DNA of 5,117 nt from an uncultured Bacilli bacterium (GTDB lineage: Bacteria > Bacillota_I > Bacilli_A > RF39 > UBA660): NCBI GenBank assembly GCA_934101115.1, contig CAKOPW010000047.1:1-5117 (forward strand). Direction: 5' to 3'. The notes below the pieces were generated by a model, which ran no database searches, was not told the origin of the DNA, and was given only the letters and a program-made list of their open reading frames with translations. A program made the position numbers and the translations under genes. Shown piece by piece: positions 1-4,071 of the stretch; positions within the stretch are counted from its first letter, which is position 1; every line of letters starts with the position of its first letter.

Positions 1-63
1 TGCATCTGAGATCATAAGTATATTTATTATTGCTATTACTACTATACTTACTACTTTCTTCAT
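1..63 (-). CDS. 5' end of a gene with a signal-like N-terminus (partial, runs off the left edge)
   Basis: The minus strand reads ATG (63-61) followed by 20 open codons to the window edge, giving MKKVVSIVVIAIINILMISD then A. A good ribosome binding site, AAGGAG at 75-70, sits 6 bases upstream, which fixes the start. The two lysines followed by a run of about 16 hydrophobic residues look like a Sec signal peptide or an N-terminal membrane anchor, so the product is probably secreted or membrane-anchored. No lipobox cysteine is seen within the visible part. It has its own candidate promoters in the 110-base gap upstream, after the terminator of the 245-residue gene. Too little is visible to name a family. 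Confidence 0.7.
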   Translation of the reverse strand, partial: MKKVVSIVVIAIINILMISDA

Positions 64-117
64 TATTTACTCCTTGTTATTATTTTCACCTTAGATTATT
101 ATCTTTATACTATATAA

Positions 118-147
118 AGTATATCACAGCCGCAAATAAATCTTCAA
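118..147 (-). promoter_or_regulatory. Candidate sigma-A promoter of the left-edge gene
   Basis: The minus strand carries TTGAAG (147-142, 4 of 6 to TTGACA), an 18-base spacer and TATACT (123-118, 5 of 6 to TATAAT). Transcription would start near 111, giving a leader of about 48 bases before the ATG at 63. It lies just downstream of the terminator of the preceding gene, where a new promoter is expected. An overlapping sigma-F-like alternative at 81-110 is described in the findings. Confidence 0.45.
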
Positions 148-156
148 TATTTACGC

Positions 157-188
157 AAAAAAAAGAAGAAATTCTAGCTGTTTTCTTC
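157..188 (-). terminator. Weak Rho-independent terminator of the 245-residue gene
   Basis: On the minus strand GAAGAAA (188-182) pairs perfectly with TTTCTTC (171-165) across a 10-base loop and is followed by eight T (164-157). The stem is AT-rich, though A-U pairs outside it could lengthen it. The stop codon TAG (176-174) lies inside the loop, so the left arm is still coding sequence. Confidence 0.6.
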
Positions 189-911
189 CTTTTTCTCTTT
201 TAATAATTTAGCACTTTTTGATTTGGCGTATTCTTCTTGAAATTTCATTACATGATTTCCTTCTTTTTGAAGTACACCAAATATTGATATAACATCGTCA
301 TAAATAGTGAAATTAGAGTTGCCTTTAGGAATACCTATAACTCTTTTTCTATGTTTTCTATTCTTTATGTTTTCCCAGAAACTTCCTTCATGAATTACCT
401 TTGGATAAAGTCTTTCAAATTCGAAATATTCTTTGTTATCCATACAAGCATTTATAGAAGTTAGTTTACCACAATACAATTCTTCGCTCTTGGCAGAATC
501 AGCTTTTAAAGTTTTAAAATAGTAAGTAAATGATTCCTCCATTTTATCAACTTTGAATATTTCGCCATATTTTCCATCATCAATAAATATATTTACCGGA
601 TTTTCTACTGATCCAAAATACATTGTATTTTCTCCATAGCTAATTTCTAATAAACATCTTTCTTCTTCATAAATAGTTTTTACAGTAAGAATTTTCTTTT
701 CACCTTTAAAATTAACTTTAATATCTTTGAGGGATGTGGTTAACTCATAGTTTTCTTCTAAAAAGTACGAACTTGGTAATACCTTATTTAAGAAATACAT
801 TATAAAGTTTAAATGAATGTATTCGTTTTCAACATTTTCTTCACTAAAGCCTATTTGATTTAATCGTCTAAATATTGCTGTACATAAATTTTCTTCATGT
901 ATTGATTCCAT
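174..911 (-). CDS. Unrecognised 245-residue, probably cytoplasmic protein
   Basis: This is an intact reading frame with start ATG at 911-909 and AAAGGA (925-920) 8 bases upstream. I do not recognise the family. The protein has no signal peptide or membrane segment. It is rich in Lys and Glu. The N-terminal part (about 1-60) looks helical. The middle (about 64-135) has alternating hydrophobic positions suggesting beta strands, for example LTVKTIYEEERCLLEISYGE. A basic cluster, NRKHRKR, falls at about 184-190 and the tail (about 228-245) is highly charged. Cysteines at 10, 86, 147 and 156 are not arranged like a known metal site. It follows nusB on the same strand, but the nusB terminator lies between them. 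A TATAAT hexamer at 950-945 suggests a separate promoter. Reading-frame length and the ribosome binding site support a real gene; no function is assigned. Confidence 0.85.
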   Translation of the reverse strand: MESIHEENLCTAIFRRLNQIGFSEENVENEYIHLNFIMYFLNKVLPSSYFLEENYELTTSLKDIKVNFKGEKKILTVKTIYEEERCLLEISYGENTMYFGSVENPVNIFIDDGKYGEIFKVDKMEESFTYYFKTLKADSAKSEELYCGKLTSINACMDNKEYFEFERLYPKVIHEGSFWENIKNRKHRKRVIGIPKGNSNFTIYDDVISIFGVLQKEGNHVMKFQEEYAKSKSAKLLKEKKEENS

Positions 912-944
912 AAATAATATCCTTTCTTTTTCTAAATATAATAC

Positions 945-950
945 ATTATA
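945..950 (-). promoter_or_regulatory. Possible -10 element for the 245-residue gene
   Basis: A perfect TATAAT on the minus strand (950-945) lies between the nusB terminator and the start codon at 911, giving a leader of roughly 27 bases. No convincing -35 is found at 16-18 bases because that region is the T-tract of the terminator. In such AT-rich DNA this hexamer could be chance. Confidence 0.25.
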
Positions 951-963
951 TTTAAAAAATAAT

Positions 964-988
964 AAAAAAAGAAGTGGTTTTACACTTC
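964..988 (-). terminator. Rho-independent terminator of nusB
   Basis: On the minus strand GAAGTG (988-983) pairs with CACTTC (976-971) around the loop TAAAAC (982-977). Seven T (970-964) follow. The TAA stop codon of nusB (982-980) forms the first half of the loop, and the 5' arm is the last two codons (Glu, Val) of the gene. Confidence 0.75.
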
Positions 989-1375
989 ATTTACTATTTT
1001 ATCTAGGACAGCGTTTATCATTTTTCTTACAGAATCATCACTGTATTTCTTAGCAAGTTCAATGGCTTCATTGATAACTACTAAATCAGGAGTATCTGTA
1101 TATTTTAATTCATAAATGCTCATTCTTAATATTGCTTTACCCTCTGAATCTAATCTATCAATTGTCCAGTTACTTAAATATTTATTAGCTAACTCATCAA
1201 TTGTATCCATATAGGTTACAACACCATATACAATGTCTTTTACAAATTCATTATCTATTTCTACATTTTCTTTAATCGTTGAATCGACATCATACTCAAT
1301 ATTATTTCTTTTATATAAATCTATTTGATATAAAATAGTCATTATTTTTTCTCTTAATTCACTACGAGTGGACAT
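980..1375 (-). CDS. nusB: Transcription antitermination factor NusB
   Basis: The 131-residue product has the usual NusB length and fold signature. NusB binds boxA RNA together with NusE (ribosomal protein S10) and promotes antitermination on rRNA operons. Recognisable blocks are the N-terminal RxxLRExxMxxLYQxD region (residues 4-19), the central WTIDRLDSEGKAILRMSIYE stretch (70-89) and the C-terminal hallmark VVINEAIELAKKYSDDSVRK (99-118) followed by MINAVLDKIV. The start ATG (1375-1373) has AAAGAGG (1389-1383) 7 bases upstream. It lies 53 bases downstream of tmk. Its own promoter is plausible in that gap (TTTACT, 17 bases, extended -10 TGCTAAAAT), and a hairpin terminator closes the unit. 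In Bacillus subtilis nusB is in the same broad chromosomal neighbourhood as spoIVB, which fits the appearance of both genes here. Confidence 0.97.
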   Translation of the reverse strand: MSTRSELREKIMTILYQIDLYKRNNIEYDVDSTIKENVEIDNEFVKDIVYGVVTYMDTIDELANKYLSNWTIDRLDSEGKAILRMSIYELKYTDTPDLVVINEAIELAKKYSDDSVRKMINAVLDKIVNEV

Positions 1376-1399
1376 AATATAACCTCTTTCATATGGATA

Positions 1400-1428
1400 A
1401 TTTTAGCACATTACCAATATTTAGTAAA
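1400..1428 (-). promoter_or_regulatory. Candidate extended -10 promoter of nusB
   Basis: The minus strand shows TTTACT (1428-1423, 4 of 6 to TTGACA), a 17-base spacer and TAAAAT (1405-1400), preceded by TGC (1408-1406), an extended -10. Transcription would begin near 1393, leaving a leader of about 18 bases that still contains the whole ribosome binding site. The -35 lies in the 3' arm of the inverted repeat at the end of tmk. Confidence 0.5.
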
Positions 1429-1442
1429 CTACATTTTTACTA
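1422..1442 (-). repeat. Inverted repeat at the 3' end of tmk
   Basis: On the minus strand TAGTAAA (1442-1436) and TTTACTA (1428-1422) form a perfect 7-bp stem around a 7-base loop that contains the TAG stop codon of tmk (1431-1429). No T-tract follows, so it is not a standard terminator; readthrough into nusB is likely. It could stabilise the 3' end of the mRNA or bind a regulator, since the nusB -35 lies within one arm. Confidence 0.45.
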
Positions 1443-2088
1443 GTTTTATAATATCTTCATGTATTTCTTCGATTGGACGCATTTGATCTCCATCAGAACA
1501 TTCAACTCTATTCCAACCTAGTAATTCACTAGCATATTGAGCAGAATCATAGACGCTCATTAGATATTTTTCATTGCTTTCATGAATATCTTTTTGAATG
1601 CCATCATTTACCTCACGTGCATTTCTGATCTTTTGAATAACTTCATATGGCGCTGTTAAAAATATAACATTATCTGGTTTTACAATCCCTAATCTGTTGT
1701 ATTCAAAATCCATAACATATTCAATAAAATCTTTCTTTGCATCATTTGGAAGAGATGCAGCTTGATATATAACGCTTGATGTCGTATATCTATCAAGTAA
1801 AACAATTTTTCCTTCATTTAATGCAGGAATTATCTTATCTTTAGATACAATCGCACGATCTATAGCATATAAAGAATTTATAAAATAAGGGCTTAAATCT
1901 TCTAATTTTCCAAGTTCTCCAGCTAAATATTTTTCTACTAGAAACCCACTATTTTCATGATATGTAGGAAAATGATGCGTAATTACTTCTCCATATTGCT
2001 CTAGGTACTCTTTTAAAAGTTCAACTTGAGTAGTTTTACCAACGCCATCGCAAGCACCTTCTACTACTATTAACTTACCTTTTTCCAT
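1429..2088 (-). CDS. tmk: Thymidylate kinase (dTMP kinase)
   Basis: This 219-residue P-loop kinase would phosphorylate dTMP to dTDP with ATP, an essential step in dTTP synthesis in the cytoplasm. Visible motifs are the Walker A region EGACDGVGKTTQ (10-21, Lys18), HFPTYHENSG (39-48), YAIDRA (74-79), the DRY signature LLDRYTTSSVIYQA (97-110) and KPDNVIFLTAP (137-147). A lid region with Arg155, Arg159 and DIHESNEKYL lies at about 153-176. The length is normal. The P-loop is odd: the usual EGxDGxGK spacing has one extra residue (EG-AC-DGVGK). The FPxYxxxSG form resembles the human/clostridial type more than the E. coli REPGGT type. The start ATG (2088-2086) has a near-perfect AGGAGGT (2101-2095) 6 bases away. 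It lies directly behind the terminator of the HPt/receiver operon. A related deoxynucleotide kinase specificity cannot be excluded. Confidence 0.92.
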   Translation of the reverse strand: MEKGKLIVVEGACDGVGKTTQVELLKEYLEQYGEVITHHFPTYHENSGFLVEKYLAGELGKLEDLSPYFINSLYAIDRAIVSKDKIIPALNEGKIVLLDRYTTSSVIYQAASLPNDAKKDFIEYVMDFEYNRLGIVKPDNVIFLTAPYEVIQKIRNAREVNDGIQKDIHESNEKYLMSVYDSAQYASELLGWNRVECSDGDQMRPIEEIHEDIIKLVKM

Positions 2089-2107
2089 ATGTTTACCTCC
2101 TACTGTT

Positions 2108-2136
2108 ATTTTAACAAAAAAAGCTATAGTTTTAAA
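2108..2136 (-). promoter_or_regulatory. Possible tmk promoter overlapping the upstream terminator
   Basis: The minus strand has TTTAAA (2136-2131), 17 bases and TAAAAT (2113-2108). The -35-like element is in the loop of the terminator hairpin and the start site would fall near 2101, at the edge of the ribosome binding site. This is weak. The only alternative supply of tmk transcript is readthrough of the terminator. Confidence 0.25.
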
Positions 2137-2144
2137 CTATAACT
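2116..2144 (-). terminator. Rho-independent terminator of the HPt/receiver operon
   Basis: On the minus strand AGTTATAGT (2144-2136) pairs with the arm at 2130-2122, including one G-U pair, around a loop of about 5 bases. Seven T follow (2122-2116; the outermost A-U pair uses the first T). The last two bases of the TAG stop codon of the receiver gene (2145-2143) are at the base of the stem. Confidence 0.75.
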
Positions 2145-2865
2145 ATTTATATTTAGGGCTAAATGTAACTGTTTTATCAACTATGGCTCTAATCGATGTA
2201 GCATCAAAAGGCTTTTGAATCATGTCGATTACACCTTGGTAAGACATTGCACGATTAATACCTTCTTCAGTATCTTCGCCGCTTATTATCGAAACTGGCA
2301 CTATTTTAAACAAGTCATGTTCTTTAAAATAATCAAGAACTTCAAAGCCGTTCATAACTGGCATTTGCAAGTCTAAAAACAAACCAACCAACGAATCATT
2401 CATATATTGATTAATTAATTCAATTACTTCTTTTCCATTATGAGCTACAATTACTTCAAATTCATTTCTAAATATTTTACTAAAGAAATTTGTTATAACT
2501 GGTGAATCATCAGCAATTATTATCTTGTTTCTTAAAACATTCCCATCTATTTTTATTGTTATATCAACTACAAAGATAATTTTATATTCTTCCATAGTTA
2601 TAAGAGTCACTAATTTTTCTTTGTTGTCATTAGTAACAAGAACCTTTTTAAACTCATTTTCATTTAAAAAGTCAGGATTAAACTCTTTATACGAACGCAT
2701 AACATCATTTATTTTGTCATACTCAAGCGGAGCTGAAATTCTAAGTTCTTCTCCAGTATATTTTACATCATAAAATTTATTATCATTTTTATTTATGACA
2801 TAAATTGATTCATATAAAGAAGCAATTATATTAGGAATGTTTTCAACAATAGCTCTTATATCCAT
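2143..2865 (-). CDS. PAS-like/receiver two-domain signalling protein, no output domain
   Basis: The 240-residue protein ends in a complete response-regulator receiver domain (about 112-232). It has acidic pocket Asp119-Asp120 in IIIADDSPVI, phosphoacceptor Asp165 in LFLDLQMPVMNGFEVL, the switch Ser195 in PVSIISGED and Lys218 in QKPFD. The N-terminal half (about 1-105) is not a known output domain. Its pattern of LYESIYVINKNDNKFYDVKY and a later strand YKIIFVVDIT resembles PAS-type sensor domains; this is my inference. A receiver placed C-terminally with no DNA-binding domain suggests a phosphorelay intermediate or a protein-interaction switch. The start ATG (2865-2863) is 2 bases after the HPt stop codon, and its AGGAGT (2877-2872) lies inside the last codons of the HPt gene. 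Translation of the two is thus coupled, making that HPt protein the natural phosphate donor or acceptor. Confidence 0.9.
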   Translation of the reverse strand: MDIRAIVENIPNIIASLYESIYVINKNDNKFYDVKYTGEELRISAPLEYDKINDVMRSYKEFNPDFLNENEFKKVLVTNDNKEKLVTLITMEEYKIIFVVDITIKIDGNVLRNKIIIADDSPVITNFFSKIFRNEFEVIVAHNGKEVIELINQYMNDSLVGLFLDLQMPVMNGFEVLDYFKEHDLFKIVPVSIISGEDTEEGINRAMSYQGVIDMIQKPFDATSIRAIVDKTVTFSPKYK

Positions 2866-2867
2866 AA

Positions 2868-3224
2868 TTACACTCCTAAATATGTTTTAACTAAATTGAT
2901 TATTCTATTAGCTTCAATGATTAATGGATTAATATTTTCTTTAACAAACTCAATATTACCATTCTTGCTTGCCATCTCATGCTCATAAGACATTTCTGCA
3001 AGCTTAGTAAATCCTAAGTATTTAGAATCGCTTTTCATTGCATGAACTAAAATCGCATAGTTTTCCATGTCATTGTTATTAAAACTTGAGATTATGTTTG
3101 GAATACGTGTTTTACTTTCCTCTAAAAAGTCTTTTAAAGTGTCATTAAACATTTCCATATCTCCAAGTAGTTCTAATGCGTGATTTATATCTACTCCATT
3201 ATCAGTTAATAATTGTGTATTCAT
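2868..3224 (-). CDS. Free-standing HPt (histidine phosphotransfer) protein
   Basis: This 118-residue protein is a single HPt domain, the small four-helix-bundle protein that carries phosphate between receiver domains in a phosphorelay. The N-terminus GVDINHALELLGDMEMFNDT (10-29) is typical of the first helices. The active-site helix HAMKSDSKYLGFTKLAEMSY (61-80) gives the HxxKSxxxxxG pattern with phosphorylatable His61, Lys64, Ser65 and Gly71. No kinase or receiver domain is fused. The start ATG (3224-3222) has AGAGGG (3236-3231) 6 bases upstream. It is the first gene of a two-gene operon with the PAS-like/receiver protein and has a good extended -10 promoter. No histidine kinase lies in the window, so the phosphate source is encoded elsewhere. 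Confidence 0.93.
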   Translation of the reverse strand: MNTQLLTDNGVDINHALELLGDMEMFNDTLKDFLEESKTRIPNIISSFNNNDMENYAILVHAMKSDSKYLGFTKLAEMSYEHEMASKNGNIEFVKENINPLIIEANRIINLVKTYLGV

Positions 3225-3247
3225 ATCATACCCTCTATTCTAGGTAT

Positions 3248-3276
3248 ATTATAACAAATAATTTGTCGATTGTTTA
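3248..3276 (-). promoter_or_regulatory. Promoter of the HPt/receiver operon
   Basis: The minus strand carries TAAACA (3276-3271, 4 of 6 to TTGACA), a 17-base spacer and a perfect TATAAT (3253-3248) with the extension TGT (3256-3254). Transcription would start near 3241, about 17 bases before the ATG, keeping the ribosome binding site intact. It is the best promoter in the window. Confidence 0.65.
3254..3270. promoter_or_regulatory. Candidate operator: 13-bp palindrome and Spo0A-box-like site
   Basis: Between the -35 and -10 of the HPt promoter lies ACAAATAATTTGT (3254-3266), a perfect 6+1+6 palindrome. It overlaps TTTGTCGAT (plus strand 3262-3270), which matches 8 of 9 bases of the Bacillus 0A box TTTGTCGAA. 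The position within the spacer suits a repressor-type site more than the activating sites of spoIIG or spoIIE. This is a sequence match only. Confidence 0.3.
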
Positions 3277-3303
3277 CACTTTTAAGAACGCTTTACATTT
3301 CTT

Positions 3304-4032
3304 TTATTTATTATTTTTTACACGATTAATAAAATAATTAAACACGTCCGTTTTGATAAGTTCTGGATGAAAGTGAACTCCAAAAATGAATTTATTTGGA
3401 TCAATACATTCGATGATTTCACTTACACCGTCACTTGCTTTTGCGCTTACCTTAAAATGACTTCCAACAGCATGAAAATCATAATTATGCATGCTTGGAA
3501 CCAAAATTTTATCAGGCAATATTTCACTGGCAATTGTATTCGGAACAATTGTTATTTCATGCTTAGTAGCTTCAATGTTTCCGTCAATTATATTATTGTT
3601 GTGCATGTTTCCTGGATCTAATCTTCTTAAAGCAGAACCATATTTTTCTTTAATTGCATTGTAATAAGATTCAACTTTTTCACGAGTTGCTTCTCCACCA
3701 TTTTTTTCGATAGAATCAAGTAGTAAGCTAAAAATATCAATGGATTCAGCTCCCATACAAATACCTAAAACCGGTTTGTTACTTTTATAAGCATAATAAA
3801 GTATTTCGTATACAAAATCACCTATCTTATTTCCGCCGGTAATTAAAAATCCGTCATATAGATCTAAAACTTTGTAATCAAGTTTATTTCCATTAAACAT
3901 CATTCCAACAGGAATTCCACCAGCTTCAAGTATTCTTCTTGCAAATATACAATTATATTTATAATATTCTGAGTATGGGTTTTCATTCTCACAATAATAT
4001 GAAGGTAAAATTCCAATTATACATTTATTCAT
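3304..4032 (-). CDS. Peptidase C26 / gamma-glutamyl hydrolase-like class-I amidotransferase
   Basis: The 242-residue protein belongs to the family of gamma-glutamyl-gamma-aminobutyrate hydrolase (PuuD) and related gamma-glutamyl hydrolases, which cleave gamma-glutamyl amide bonds with a Cys-His-Glu triad. Visible are the opening CIIGILPSYY (4-13), AGGIPVG (37-43), the oxyanion loop ITGGN (64-68), nucleophile elbow VLGICMGAES (88-97) with Cys92, and FGVHFHPEL (217-225) with His222 and Glu224. The usual elbow is GICRG and the usual SxHHQ motif reads SMHNYDF here, so the substrate may differ from PuuD. There is no signal peptide, so it acts in the cytoplasm. The start is the ATG at 4032-4030, with AAGAGGT (4045-4039) 6 bases upstream. 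The in-frame GTG at 4038-4036 is almost on that site and is less likely. It follows spoIVB by 39 bases with no terminator between, so cotranscription is possible. Confidence 0.88.
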   Translation of the reverse strand: MNKCIIGILPSYYCENENPYSEYYKYNCIFARRILEAGGIPVGMMFNGNKLDYKVLDLYDGFLITGGNKIGDFVYEILYYAYKSNKPVLGICMGAESIDIFSLLLDSIEKNGGEATREKVESYYNAIKEKYGSALRRLDPGNMHNNNIIDGNIEATKHEITIVPNTIASEILPDKILVPSMHNYDFHAVGSHFKVSAKASDGVSEIIECIDPNKFIFGVHFHPELIKTDVFNYFINRVKNNK

Positions 4033-4051
4033 AATCACACCTCTTGTAGTA

Positions 4052-4062
4052 ATTATACCACA
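4052..4062 (-). promoter_or_regulatory. Candidate extended -10 promoter of the C26 gene
   Basis: TGTGGTATAAT on the minus strand (4062-4052) matches the Gram-positive extended -10 consensus TRTGNTATAAT at every position. No -35 is visible upstream, which is common for this class. Initiation near 4045 would leave a leader of only about 13 bases, just enough to include the ribosome binding site. Confidence 0.45.
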
Positions 4063-4069
4063 TTATGTG
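4059..4069. repeat. 11-bp palindrome next to the C26 promoter
   Basis: CACATTATGTG is a perfect 5+1+5 inverted repeat overlapping the extended -10 of the C26 gene and ending 3 bases after the spoIVB stop codon. It could be an operator, or chance in AT-rich DNA. Confidence 0.25.
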
Positions 4070-4071
4070 TG

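Noticed and set aside
2525..2773. 82-codon open frame on the plus strand
   Set aside because: It lies wholly antisense to the well-supported PAS-like/receiver gene, has no domain pattern of its own and no convincing ribosome binding site.
3225..3303. Terminator after the C26 gene
   Set aside because: No stable stem followed by a T-run is visible in the 79-base gap, although a promoter for the HPt operon is; readthrough from the C26 gene remains possible.
3367..3621. 84-codon open frame on the plus strand
   Set aside because: It is antisense to the C26 gene, whose catalytic motifs (His222, Glu224) are encoded in this stretch; low G+C makes such shadows common.
4033..4038. GTG start for the C26 gene, two codons upstream
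   Set aside because: It is 1 base from the end of AAGAGG, too close for initiation; the ATG at 4032-4030 has ideal spacing.
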